This document shows positions 32,613 to 44,599 of a DNA stretch of 64,000 bases, piece after piece. Each line of letters starts with the position of its first letter. The first letter of the stretch is position 1. The DNA comes from Mytilus trossulus. Its lineage: Eukaryota; Mollusca; Bivalvia; Mytilida; Mytilidae. The translations under genes and the position numbers were made by a program. The DNA is taken from NCBI RefSeq assembly GCF_036588685.1, contig NC_086375.1, positions 39,640,566-39,704,565 of the forward strand, in the 5' to 3' direction. The notes beneath the pieces were generated by a model that saw only the letters and a list, made by a program, of their open reading frames with translations, searched no databases and was not told the DNA's origin.

Positions 32613-32748
32613 GTGGCGGATCCTGAATTTTCAATTAGGGGGGGGGTCGCTGACTGACCTTAGGGGGGCTCCTGTCGTGCTTCAGAGATTCCTATTATAA
32701 TCAACCATTTTCCCCACGAAATTAAGGGATCCCGGATCCGCCTATGTC
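32613..32748. repeat. Short dispersed element with 'ggatcc' ends
   Basis: It begins 'agtggcggatcctgaa' and ends 'ggatcccggatccgcct', i.e. inverted 'ggcggatcc' ends, with a G-rich interior ('agggggggggtcgctgactg'). It is probably a non-autonomous element. Confidence 0.55.
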
Positions 32749-32749
32749 A

Positions 32750-35228
32750 TTTTATAAGAAATGGATGTAGAGATCTGTGGTCACGGGAGTGACATATTAT
32801 TTTAATAAGACAGACCTGTAAACTATATATTTTATGATAACCTATACATTTGTACATTTCGTATGTATAAGCTAATAATTTAGGGAGACGGTCATTTTAC
32901 CACAGAATACCACATTACACAACGACGGTGTAGACAAAGAATGTGCTTTTTCGATATTTTTTTCTTTTGATAAATTATTCTAAATTAATATTACCTTAGA
33001 TTTTTTGTCTCTGTGTGTCCCCCCAAAAAATCGACAAAAAAATGAATCAGAATGACTTTGATTAAAGAAGCATGCATCGAGTACACCTCGTATTCTAAAA
33101 GTTGTATTTATACTTTTATAGTTGTGTATCATTTTTTATAAATTGAAAAATAAATGCAAAATAATACTTACATTTAAAAAAAATCCATGAACGTCCGTCG
33201 AAATAAAATCGTTTAGTAGGCAGGCTACTTAAAATTTCGCTCAGTTTTATTGAAAGATATTAATTTATCTCTTGTAGTGAATTCAGTAATATTGTTGTTT
33301 TTACTTCATTGTTTTAGTTTACTGCTGTATAGTCAAGCTTTTCTAATGGCTAAACCATGTACATTACACTACAGTAGAAATAAATTGAAGTATTTATTCA
33401 TATGAAATATAATGACTATAATATCTTGCAGAACATAAAAGTTATGTTTCCAACGACTAACAAATGCATATATATACAAACTCATATTTATTCTGACACG
33501 TACCATTGGAGATAGCGAAAGTTTTATAACTTTCTTCTTATCCTCCGCGAGTCCTCAGTCCTACAGTGGTGAGAAGTTCGCAGGTCCAATAAAAAGGCAC
33601 ACTCGACTATTATTTATCACCCTTGGCATTACAACATCTCCCATTAGACTTCAAACAAGGGTCGGGCTTGGCGAAGGATGTATATATACCGTTTAATTTT
33701 GGAAACAGAAAAAAGACACAGAATAAAACCAGGCGTCTCCCGAACGAGAAACAAATTTTATGTATGGTATTTTGTTGGTCAAAAGCCGGTGAGAAACTTG
33801 AAGGTTGTTTTGATGCAATTTATTTATCGTCACATATCTGTACGTTAAAGAAACTTTGTAAAAGCACAAAGGCGTGCATTTGTAAGCTCTCCTAATGTTT
33901 TTTTCTAGTTTTCCTCAGCACTTAACGAAGCTCATGCATTCAGGTCTAACGCAATAAGGAATCAGTTTACGAAAAATAAAATGCATAAGAGAAACATAGA
34001 TACAAATGCTTCAAAACGGAATCCGAGCTTTCATATATTGCTACAACAAACCTTTATGAAGTATTATATAATTCAATATATACATTATTAATAAGGTTTC
34101 TTTGCAAAAGCAGAATCGTACAATTATCATCTTATTAAAAATAGATCTGTGATTTCGCTATTCCCATAAATGATAGATCTAAAATTTCACTTTAATCGGA
34201 TGGGGACAATAAGTATTATATTGATCATAATATTTGTGTATTATAATGCGGTTCCATGGGACTATCCTGTGTTTCTAATACAATATACTAAATTATATAG
34301 CCTTAATTATTAAGTGGACATAATTTTCTTCCAACGTTTGTAAAAGCGACAAACCAAGAAAACATGTGAATGCGTCATTCCGGTTCTTTTCATGACAACT
34401 TAATGCATTATGACCATCTTCGGGAAGCCCAATCCTTCACACATTAAAAGGTGAAAATTGATTTTCCAAACACCCAAAGGACAAACATTAAAAAAAGAGG
34501 AAATTTTATTCATAAACAACAGCATAGATGGACAATCAGGTGTTAGGCAGCTAAATAACGGAAGAAAGCTTCTACATTGTAAGTATATTGTTACGATCAA
34601 TTATGTCATGTAATAAATAAATATATCACATTTTGAGAAACCATTGATAATGAGCCCTTTAAGTTTTACTATCATACATAATGATTTATAAATAGAATGG
34701 TTTTTTTTATGTATTCTGTTTAATTCGAAATTGATATTTATTAGGACTAAATTTGATAATGAAAAGTTATTTGGTATACTATGCAATTATCAAGATTTTC
34801 CTTTAAAAATCAAAATTCAAATCGCATAAATTTAACTTTAATGTTGCTAATATCTTATTTGACACATTTTAACTGGCATTGTAATTTGACCAGATGATTT
34901 TTATAAATATTTATTTTAAATATCGAAATGGAGAAGAAAAATTATGTAATATAGATATATTGATAAGGCCAAACAAAATGATATGTGTGTTTCTTATAAC
35001 ATCTTTGAAAAACATAGGGCAGGTAGGTGGTTTTTTTTTTATTCCATATTTTTTTTACATCGAGTCTATGGGAGGGACATTAACAGTGCTTTAAAAAAAA
35101 TGACAACTAAACTTTAGGTTAGGCACATTTGAGCTTAAAAAATAAGAAGGGTAGGGTAATAGGAAACACACATCTTATTCTTATTTGGCCTAATATAGAG
35201 GCTTTCCACTCACTTTAATATTTTTCCA
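32750..35228. other. Gene-poor DNA upstream of the secreted-precursor gene
   Basis: No exon was recognised. Because the first coding exon at 35230 is preceded by a splice acceptor, a 5' UTR exon and promoter of that gene should lie in or before this stretch. I could not place them. Confidence 0.35.
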
Positions 35229-35229
35229 G

Positions 35230-35307
35230 GATATTGTTAGAAATGCATTCATCCAGACGGAGCTTATTCAAGTACATCCTGTTTGCGTTTGCTTTTTACG
35301 AAGCACA
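35230..35307 (+). CDS. Exon 1 of the secreted-precursor gene (signal peptide)
   Basis: It contains 13 bases of 5' UTR after the acceptor, then 21 codons plus two bases. The signal-peptide features are basic residues at 5-6 and 10 and a hydrophobic run 'YILFAFAF'. Confidence 0.6.
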
Positions 35308-38300
35308 GTAAGTTTTTTTATGTTTAATTTGATATTGGATTGCTCTTTTGATTGTTGTTTGCTCAACGTCCAGTGGTAAATATTTCATACATGTTCTGGA
35401 CGAATACATGATTAAAAAGGTTTTCAGAGGCGGCTTTATGGAATAGGAGAAAGTAAAAACATTGGCCAAAATATAGTTAATTTAAAGTGTTACATGTAAT
35501 TGAGACCAACATATATTTTTGTCCGAATTTTACACTACATATAACAATATTGCAAAATGCCAAAGTCATGACTGAATTCTTGTCTTTTTTCTAATGCTTG
35601 TACATTGATTTTGTATTTGCATTGTAATATAGATCACATTTATTCGTTCAGTACATGTATGTTCACTAGTGCACTATGTCTTTTAATTGATTTCAGCCAT
35701 ATTAAGTTATATTTTATAGTGTGTCCGGCTTTTTATGTTGTGATGTTACATCATTTTTTCAGATAAGGGTGAAGGTTGGTACATATTAAAACGTTTAAAC
35801 CCGCTGCATTTGTTTGCACCTGTCCCAGTCTATGGAAGGAGCGTATCGATAAAAACTTTTTTTATATCACATAGCGATATTGTCTAATATCAATTGTAAA
35901 TATGCAGACATTCCATGCGGAAAATGTTGTTTTCGGCAACGAAAAATTAAGAAAATACTAACTTTAAAACTTATTGTTCAAATATAAACAACAATTGAGT
36001 CTAAATATACATGCAGAAGTTAGTTAGAAGCTATGTCCGTGTAAAATTTGAAGTGCTGTGTTTTTCTTATATAAATAAATAAACAATGCGATACTTTTAA
36101 AATATCAATGCGATACGTTTAAAATATCATAGCGGTGTTTTTGTTATATCAATATTAGTACCGATTAGTATTAATATAAGACTGTTGTACCCATATTTTG
36201 ACAATTGTCCCTATTATGTCTGTTTTGTTCACGCGTCGTTGTAAATATGACAGAAGTTGATGAGACTGTAATACACGTGAGAGGTGAAGTGCTATAAAAC
36301 CAGGTTCAATCCACCATTTTCAAAATTTGAAAATGCCAGTACAGAGTCAGAAATATGACAGTTGTTATCCATTCGTTTGTTTTATCATTTGATTTAACCA
36401 TTTGATAAGGGACTTTCTAATTTGAATTTTCCTCGAAGTTCAGTATTTTTTTAAATTTTACTTCTTAGTAGTATTGTATGTAAATAAGCAGTTTTAAGAC
36501 CATTGCTTAAATTCAAATTGTTTTTGGTAACATCTTACAAATTTCTCAATTGGTTTTGGAAGCAAAAATCTAATCAAATAAGAGTTTAATAAACAATGCC
36601 GTTATCAAATAATCAAATAGCTTAGTATTAAAATGATTGACCTGTACTTTTGAATCTCCTTTTTTTACAAATTAGACCGTTGGTTTTCCTGTTTGAATGG
36701 TTTAACACTAGCAATGTTCTTGTTCCTATATAGCGTGGTGTTCGCTGTGAGCCAAGGGTCAGTGTTTAAGGACCTACTTTGATCTATAATGGTTTACTTT
36801 AAACAAATTATTACTTTGATTCGAACTCATGCACCATCTTCTTATATCTATAAATCTTTAAAATTTCCCCTTATAAATAACTGCTTTCCAGTCCTCCAAC
36901 TGAACGATCTAAATTTATGAATATAGAAAAGATATATACACATATTGGATTGGATTGTTTGAATGAATGTTTCTTTTAAGTAATGATATTTTTTGTCTAT
37001 TTCGATATAACCAAGGTGGGTAGACTATAGCATTGTGACCAGTAAATTAGAATCTAATAGGTCGGTAGACGTATTTGCAACCGCTTTTAAATTCCTCCAT
37101 TGCATCATCACTTCAAATAGAATTATAAAAAAAGAAGATGTGGTAAGATTGCCAATGAGACAACTGTCCACAAGAGACCAAAATAACGCAGATATTAACA
37201 ACTATAGGTCGCCGTACGGCCTTCAACAATGAGCAAAGCCCATACCGCATAGTCAACTATAAAAGGCCCCGATAAGACAATGTAAAACAATTCAAACAAG
37301 AAAATAAAGGCCTTATTTATATAACAGAAAAATGAACGAAAAACAAATATGTAACACATAAACAAACGACAACCACTGAATTACAGGCTCCTGACTTGGG
37401 ACAGGCACATACATAAATAATGTGGCGGGGTTAAACATGTTAGTTAGTCGGTTAAACCATGTGATTGAAAACAATAGACTGAACAGGTTGTTAACACTTT
37501 CAACTATCAATAGGGTCAAGCAACATTTTCGGAATGATAAGTTCATTAAAGCGTTAATTGTGTTACAGTTACGAAATTTTAGTGATGTTGATCCTAAAAT
37601 ATTGAACCGGTCATGATCTAAGTTTGTGAATTATGTTTGCAGTTTTCTTGACATGCATTGTGACGTGTCATCGTATTAATTCTATATTAGAAAACTATAG
37701 CAGTAATATAAGAAATGTATCGCATTCATAAATTTTTGATATTAAAAAATCATCGCTATGATATAAGACAAATATCGCATTGAAATTTTAAAATAGAGCA
37801 GTTTCGTTGACTTATAGGTGATTTTGGCGTAGCAAACAATTGAATTCATCCCAATTGCATTCCACTGAATTTGCTACATGATATTTATAGAATGTGTACA
37901 TCTACAAATGATAAATCGTGCATTTATGTTTCATTTATTCAATAATTCAATTTTCTCGTTCAAATACACCTTGCTTGTTATTACATAAAATAACTCATGA
38001 AAATTATACACCAGACGTATGTCGTGTTAAATGTCACCCTGTTTTAAGAAAAAAGTCATTACTTTATACCGAGAAATCTGCCTTTCTTCGTACAAATGCT
38101 AACATTCGTTTGAAATTTCCAACAATGCAGCTCGTTGATATAAGACAATATCGCTCGTTGATATAAGAAAAGCTTTTATCGAATCGCTTCTTCCATAGAC
38201 TGTGTCCTTGTTCAGTAGTTGTCGTTTATTGATGTGGTTCATACGTGTTCCTCGTTTCTCGTTTTTTATATAGATTAGACTGTTCGTGTTCAACGAGTCC

Positions 38301-41300
38301 CGTTTGTCACTAGTCATTTTAGGGGCCCTTTATAGCTTTCTGTTCGGTTTCAGTCATGACTCCGTATTGAAGACCGTACTTTGACCTATAATGGTTTATT
38401 TTTACAAATTATGACTTTGATGGAGAGTTGTCTCATTGGCACTCATAACACATCTTCGCATATCTACATTCTGTTTGACAGTAATAACTGTAAACGGAAG
38501 ACTGTTGACGAGAGACGACGTACGTAGAACATCTTCTGACGTCAACAGAAACTATTGTTTTGGCTTATAAGGTGTTTGCAAATGTGAACTGTTAATTTTT
38601 ATACAGGCATGACACCGGAAAAGAAAAAATAATAGCTCAAAATATATGTGTTAAACTTACCGGTGTAAAACTTTCACTATTCAACGTACGTCATCCCTCG
38701 TCAGACGCCAACATATTTGTGAGCTTATAAGGTGTTCAAATTGTGGGCTGTTAATTGTTAAGGTGTGACATTGGAAAATAAAAACTTTGCCCCAAATACA
38801 TGTACATCTTCCTACGTCAGAAGCCAACATAAAGATTTGTGTTTATAATGTGTTAACGAATAGAATAGAATAGAATAGAATATTTTTATTTCCCAAATTA
38901 CAGGGCCCATAAAGGGCATAAAATCATAAGAGTAACATTTTCTTGGGTCAAGAGCCATAAAAATTTAGAAGATTTATCTAAATTTATAAAATTATAACAA
39001 TTGTTAGAAATATCTTGAAAAAAATCGTCCCTTTGAATATCATAAAGAGGGCATTCTAATAAAAAATGAAGCTCATCTTCAACTTTACCAAGTGAGCAAT
39101 TAGAACAAAGACGCTCAGATCTTTCTATATGTTTTTTTAGAATATGAACCGTTAATTGAATTTGCACTATAATTATAAAACAGTTTTAAGTTCATAATAT
39201 CATTGTAATCTATCTGGTTTATGCGGGCACCCTGACTGAAGTCGAACTGATCTCATATATCGGTTAGATATACTATCTATTTTATTTATTAATGGTGTAT
39301 GCATGTACTTGGGTTTTTGTGACCTATTTCAAACTTTAAAGATACAAAAGTCCTAAGTTGTATAAAATAATAGTACTTAAAATAATTCTCTTTTAAATGA
39401 ATTGAATCTCAAATATAAGAACTTTGTATTTTAATTAATTCCTATGTTGTAACCTTTAAATAGAATTTGTAAATGGATATCTACAATTAATTACTCCTTT
39501 TCAGCAATCTTCCTTAGGACCGAAAATCAGATATAAAATGAACTGAAATATGCATATTTGATAGGCTAGCATCATGCACAATGAATACACGAAGCCACAC
39601 CAATTGTTTCACTTGCATATATATACGATGAATTGATAATCAGTTCCAAGGTTATTTTGGCGACGACCATGCAAGATTTGTTTGCCACTCGGTATGATTC
39701 AACCAGTGGAGTAACTTAGCTGCTTAGCCTTATTGTAATACAGGTTTTATGGGCAACAAACACACAATATTTTGTTACTAAAAAAATAGTTTCAAAATGT
39801 TGCAGAAATAGAAACCATACACTTTGATAAGACGTTTCTAAGTTGTAAAACTTGTGTCTGATCCATTTGTGATTTTGAACAATAAAATATGTGTAAATTA
39901 ATTCTGATATTGGCCGTTGTATTTCCGACTAGATTTTATACAGCAACGTTATATATGTACTGTACAAGTATTAGGAATGATCAATTAACCATAACTTCGA
40001 TACAGAAAATTGTATACACCAATTTCATCATAACTGTAAAAAATAATCATTAACTATTTAAAAAAATATTTAAAAAAAAAAATCACGCAAGCAATATATC
40101 AAGGAACAAAAAAAGGATATTATATTATTTTTGACTTATGATTATAGTTAGATTTCAAATAAGGTTGATACATTCAAATTTGTATTTTTTTGTGTGGGGA
40201 TGACCGAAGAATCAATCATGGATGTCTGAATAATCACAGGTAACATATATATACAGCCGTGTTTTGTTACTTCCTTATTGTAATGCCAATTATTTATTGA
40301 CAGAATGCTTAATTTCTAGAAATAACATAAATGTCAACATTTTTTTCCTTCAAATTCTCCTTTAAAGTCTAACATTTCTCACTTACGATTTGACTTTTCT
40401 CAATTCCAAGTTGACATTTCGCAGTTCCCAGAATTTTCTGACTATGACAAAAGTATCGTTAGTTGATTTCTTTGCTTCCTGGTTAGTTTTGACATCTGTG
40501 GTGTATTCATCCATGATTAAAAATTGTTTTACAGCAATCATAAATTCCGAGTTGTGCTCTAGAATAGCCGAGCTGTTAAATCTCTCTCCGGTTGAAACCA
40601 AATACTTGGAAATTATTTATAACAGTTGTTGCCGCTTTTCTACAAAGTACCAAACAATTAAGAATGTCGGTCTTGTTATGTTATTTTACCCTCAAAGTTG
40701 GATCTGAGCATCATCGTGTAATAAATTATATACATCTTATAATATTTTTTTTAATTTTTTTTTTAGATATTTCCTTCTATGTTTTAATTATGCGTTAGGT
40801 TGCCTTTATTTTTTTTTTTTTACATAAACTCCATATATATATATATATTATATGTATATGTAAAATGTTTAATTGCAGGGCAAATGCAAAGTCAAAGAAT
40901 ACGAGCAATGGCAAATTGATTACCAGAAGTGCCTTAGAAAGCATTGATGGTATTGGAATTCAGGCTTCCAATTTTCATGAATTATACAAGTCTTTCGTAT
41001 ATGATGAAATGTTTTCAAATAGTATCAAATTTAAGATGATGCGATATCTTATTTCTGAGCAACTTAAGAGTTTGAAATTAGTTGGAAATTCAAAAAGCAA
41101 AGGGATTAAAATAACAATTACTGATGAAAAAGGCAACACGCTCAACTCACAGAATTTGACAGCTACAGAAAGACTAGAATCTGGAGAAAATACATATAAA
41201 ATTATTTCTGGTGTCGCGGAAACGATAAACATGGCAAATGCTGCAACTCAACAATCGGAAGATATTTATCATTTACAGTCAAACGACAAACGTCCACCTT

Positions 41301-41536
41301 CGTCTAAGCATGGTAAACACAAGCGGTCTTTAAGGAACTTGTTTTCATTCAGGAGTAGATTGTTTGGCACAGGAAGCCGGGTTTCATTCAGAAAAGATCT
41401 TTTCGGAGTATCATGGCCTGTGGGGTATAAGATGTCTCATCGCCGTCGTAAATATGTGCCATCAGTTTCCGCTTTAACGTCATTTCAAGACTCGTATGGT
41501 ATTCTGGATCCACTCGCAAGCAATCTGATTGGTTAA
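35243..41536 (+). CDS. Putative secreted precursor protein, two exons
   Basis: Exon 1 (35230-35307, ATG 35243) follows an acceptor 'tttttccag' and encodes a short basic N-terminus and a hydrophobic core, 'MHSSRRSLFKYILFAFAFYE', then 'A'. The donor is CACA|gtaagt. Exon 2 (40879-41536) follows 'aattgcag'. The two-base plus one-base junction gives Gln, so the text reads 'EAQANAKSKN', a likely signal-peptide cleavage region. The product has about 240 residues. The mature part contains 'ASNFHELYKSFVYDEMF', 'MMRYLISEQLKSLKL', a basic 'KHGKHKR' site and 'SHRRRKY' site fit for proprotein convertases, and ends in 'ASNLIG' with C-terminal Gly, which could be amidated. No Cys pairs are seen in the mature region. 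A hormone or matrix-type secreted precursor is possible. I do not recognise the family. AATAAA follows at 41584-41589. Further small exons in the 5.6-kb intron cannot be excluded. Confidence 0.6.
37127..37446 (+). repeat. Dispersed repeat family 1, best preserved copy
   Basis: It starts 'aaaagaagatgtggtaagat', passes through 'gattgccaatgagacaact', 'aacaactataggtcgccgta', 'caacaatgagcaaagcccat' and 'acaaacgacaaccactgaat', and ends 'gtggcggggttaaacatgtt'. I know this module as one of the most abundant in mussel DNA. It lies in the intron of the secreted-precursor gene. Other copies: 95-260, 17460-17545, 25240-25500, 44505-44560, 53570-53830, 59076-59180 (reverse) and 59820-59885. Confidence 0.8.
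38500..38860 (+). repeat. Diverged tandem repeat, about 190-bp unit
   Basis: Units share 'acgtcagaagccaacat'-like starts, 'gcttataaggtgtt', 'gctgttaattgttaaggt' or 'actgttaatttttatacagg', and 'tgacaccggaaaa'/'tgacattggaaaa'. Two to three degenerate units are visible within the intron of the secreted-precursor gene. Confidence 0.6.
38860..39240 (-). pseudogene. 3' fragment of a LINE with (ATTCT)n tail
   Basis: Minus-strand frame from 39167: 'SERLCSNCSLGKVEDELHF' and 'LLECPLYDIQRDDFF', the Cys/His zinc-binding motif at the very end of many LINE pol proteins, followed by 'ENVTLMILCPLWAL' and an open 3' region. The plus-strand 'gaatagaatagaatagaata' at 38859-38881 is the (ATTCT)n tail on the element's strand and marks its 3' end. 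It is 5' truncated soon after about 39240. It is different from the CR1/L2-type copy at 3.3-6.7 kb. Confidence 0.8.
40879..41536 (+). CDS. Exon 2 of the secreted-precursor gene (mature part)
   Basis: It encodes 218 residues to TAA at 41534-41536, after a T-rich 'atatgtaaaatgtttaattgcag' type acceptor. The C-terminal third is Arg/Ser/Phe-rich ('RSLRNLFSFRSRLFGTGSRV'). The composition differs clearly from random AT-rich frames. Confidence 0.65.
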
Positions 41537-41583
41537 GAAGATTTTACAGACATCGAAACTTGAGTTTTAACTGTTTTTAAATT

Positions 41584-41589
41584 AATAAA
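41584..41589 (+). terminator. Polyadenylation signal AATAAA of the secreted-precursor gene
   Basis: AATAAA lies 48 bases after the stop codon, in AT-rich DNA. No other signal nearby is better placed. Confidence 0.5.
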
Positions 41590-42294
41590 TAGGACAAAGA
41601 TCATTAAGTTGATAGACTTATTGTTTTAATTTGATCCGTTTCTTATTATATTTTTTCTTTCTTCTTTCTATGCTATACGAATTTGTTCGTAACATCTCTC
41701 GGAAATCGTAAATCAAATGTTTTCAAAACTATAGTATAGGATCATGTAGCCCATTGTCATTAATTGTCATTAAGTTAAAGTTTGCAGACTTTGGTTTTAA
41801 AGTTGAAAACGAATTAATTTGAGGAGGTCTTCTAAAGAAGCCTATTGGGAAATGTTCATTTGTATAATTACAATGTAATCATGTAGTTATTCCTGAATCA
41901 ATTGGACTTAATTGCATTTCATTTGGTTTAACTTGGTAGCATGTGAACAGAACTTCCCAATTTTGAACTTTCCATTTATATATATGTACCAACATTCCGA
42001 CAGCGCCTGCATATGGAGTATATGTAATTAGAATCTCCCAGTTTATATCTATATTCTAAGGCTTGCGTTTCCTTTATCCTGATCATTAGACGGTTGCTAC
42101 TCACAATGAAGCTGGCAAACGAAAAGATCCAAAGTGGTGAAGTTGAAATCATCCCTTCGTAAATTTTACGTACGCCATCACGATTTAGTTGACAGTTATT
42201 AAATTTCTGTATCATAGATGAAAATGGAGATATTACAACTACCGTAACCACAATATCGTAATTTTACCGAATTAGACTTATAACCAGGTTTGAA
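41590..42294. other. Intergenic DNA after the secreted-precursor gene
   Basis: Nothing was recognised besides the polyadenylation region just before it. Confidence 0.35.
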
Positions 42295-42480
42295 CTTTCA
42301 TAGGCAACACGATGGGTACCACATGTGGAGTAGGATTTCTACTCACACCTTTGGAGGACATGAGATCAACGCCAATTTCTGTTGGAGTTAATGTTGTTCA
42401 GTATTTTGTTTTATATATTGTGTTTTGTATACCATTGTTTCTGTCTTATGGTCTTTTTTCACTTGGTTCAAGGAAAAGTA
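42295..42480 (+). repeat. Dispersed mussel-type repeat (family 4 related)
   Basis: The blocks 'gatgggtaccacatgtggag', 'ggacatgagatcaacgcc', 'ttttgttttatatattgtg' and 'tctgtcttatggtctttttt' form a repeat type that I recall from mussel sequences. There is no ORF. Confidence 0.5.
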
Positions 42481-42889
42481 TTTGACCTAATTTGAATTTC
42501 ATTTGTCTGTAGTCCGTCTTAAAATAGCGTCTACGTCACTCATTGACCAATTATAGAAACAAACAAAGCGTACACGAATGAAATGACATGTGAAGTATAC
42601 TTAAATAAGACAGCAACCCAATGACGCCAACAACAAAAACAAATATATAGAACAACACCAGTCTACATAATATCACGTACGATGATTGTACAACAATAGC
42701 AGTATATACATTTAATCATAAAGTCAATATAACACCAAAGACAAATATTTGATGGAAATTTCTTTAACTTGTTAATCGTTTATAAAATTGCTTTTATTAA
42801 TTTCAAATTCCTGAAGGTAAAATCACACTTCCACATTATAATAGCTGACTACATTTGTGATAAAATTTTGTTATATATAAATTTTCAGT

Positions 42890-43090
42890 ATTGAAAATAT
42901 TAGGTTCATTGAAAGCCGCGACGTCACTGCAAAAGTAAAATAACAAAAAAACAAAAATCCAATGAAAATGATCTTATTAAATAAAAATATCAAAAGCTCA
43001 AACACATTAAACAAATGGAAAACAACTGCCATATGTCTGACTTTGTATACAGGTATTTCCGGACTTTTAGTATACAAAACGGAACCTGTT
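42890..43090 (+). repeat. Weak dispersed repeat
   Basis: It shares the pattern 'aacaaatggaaaacaactgc', 'catatgtctgactttgtata', 'caggtatttccg' with a common mussel module and resembles 18405-18560. Confidence 0.4.
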
Positions 43091-43287
43091 TTTTAGTTAC
43101 TTAAAAAAACGCATACATCGACAAAAAAATTGATAAATGTAAATTCAGTAAGAAGCCAACTGAAGATCAACATTAAGAAAAGGAAAATAAACAATAGGAA
43201 TGAAAAAATCGTCCCGTTTATCGTAAACTTTATGAATACTCACGAGCCATTTTAATATTAAAGGGGCATTAGCTACGAGATATTATA

Positions 43288-43580
43288 GGGTTATTGCATG
43301 AATATTGGGGAATATTGTCCCGAGTAGAATCTTATATTGCACGAGCTTGCGAGTGCAATATATGTTTTACGAGGGACAATATTCCCCAATATTCATGCAA
43401 TAACCCTTTTATTGTATAGCAATATAATATTTGAAAGAAAAATTGGTTTAAACTAAAATTTTGTCGTTGATGACGTCCTGAATTTTGACGATTTATTGCA
43501 CTAGTGCAATATTAGAATTTATTGCACGCTAACTTTTGGTTACTTTCTGTGGGAAATATTATATTGCTATACAATAAAAC
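43288..43580. repeat. Nested palindromes
   Basis: A perfect 33-bp inverted repeat joins 43288-43320 ('gggttattgcatgaatattg...') with 43374-43406. An inner pair, 'tattgcac' and 'gtgcaata', lies in its loop. A second pair, 'ttttattgtatagcaatata' (43407-43426) and its complement at about 43558-43580, encloses a further 125 bp. The arrangement suggests a small inverted-repeat element family. No ORF. Confidence 0.75.
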
Positions 43581-43686
43581 GCAATATTGCATATGATTTT
43601 TTTTTGATCAACCATTAATGAAAGTGATATAGTGAAATAATAATTCGCGTTTAGTAGCCGATTTGGTCAATTTTGTCAAAATAAGA

Positions 43687-43925
43687 TAAAAAAAAAACCA
43701 TCAAGAATGTGTCCATAGTACACGGATGCCCCACTCGCACTATCATTTTCTATGTTCAGTGGACCGTGAAATTATGGTCAAAACTCTAATTTGGCATTAA
43801 AATTAGAAAGATCATATCATAGGGTACATGTGTACTAAGTTTCAAGTTGATTGGACTTTAACTTCACCAAAAACGTTAACCTGACTTGAAGCGGGACAGA
43901 CGGACCGTCAAACATGTGTATCAAC
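43687..43925 (+). repeat. Dispersed repeat family 2, copy 2
   Basis: Colinear with 2572-2845 ('gtacacggatgccccac', 'ctatgttcagtggaccgtga', 'tgtgtactaagtttcaagtt', 'gaagcgggacagacgga'). Confidence 0.7.
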
Positions 43926-44159
43926 CCCTGGCCTTAGCTAGATATAGGTTACACATGTATTGAGCTATTAAAGGGAAAATAATGTCAAAATGTCAAGTGA
44001 AACCAGGATGAACCATTTGGGTGACTTATTCGATCCACAAAAAAAATTCGCATAATGGTAAAAACGATGATAAACATACCTTTTAAGATACAATTTGATA
44101 TCAAACACATCTAGAAAAATCCAATTGCACAAGGACGCTATATATATATCTGTTTTTTG

Positions 44160-44434
44160 TTTACAGCACATTTCAGTCAGTATGTAGCTAATGGTAGCAT
44201 CTTTGGTTAGCTTGCTTGTTAGCTGAACCGTGAAGTCATTGTTAGGTAAGGTAAACTTTCCTCCTTTTAAAGTAGCTTAGTCCTACAGAGAGATAGATTT
44301 TTTATCTGTTGGGCTAGTCTACTATTAAAGGAGGGAAGATTACCTTACCTAACAATGACTTCACGGTTCAACTAAGAAGCAAGCTAACCAAAGATATCAC
44401 CATTAGCTACATACTGACTGAAATGTGCTGTAAA
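44160..44434. mobile_element. 275-bp palindromic MITE
   Basis: The ends are 'tttacagcacatttcagtca' and its reverse complement. Arms of about 120 bp pair with few mismatches ('gtgaagtcattgttaggtaa' against 'ttacctaacaatgacttcac'), and a loop of about 40 bases contains 'agagatagattttttatct'. There is no coding capacity. The family differs from the fold-backs at 20-22 kb. Confidence 0.85.
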
Positions 44435-44504
44435 TGTATGTTTATATTTGGTTATATGACCGTCGGCGGTCTTCTGGGGTCATCTCGGTATGGTTATATT
44501 AGAT

Positions 44505-44560
44505 TACTCGGGACAGGCACATATACACAGAATGTGGTGGGGTTAAGCATGTTATCTGAT
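44505..44560 (+). repeat. Fragment of dispersed repeat family 1
   Basis: The run 'gggacaggcacatatacaca', 'gaatgtggtggggttaagca', 'tgtta' matches the 3' end of the copy at 37127-37446. Confidence 0.65.
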
Positions 44561-44599
44561 TTCTAATATATTCTACGTTTCTATGGGAAATAAATGCAT

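Noticed and set aside
33623-33895. 90-codon frame starting 'MALQHLPLDFKQGS'
   Set aside because: No family recognised, no splice or promoter signal, and the later part is low quality. Not enough to call a gene.
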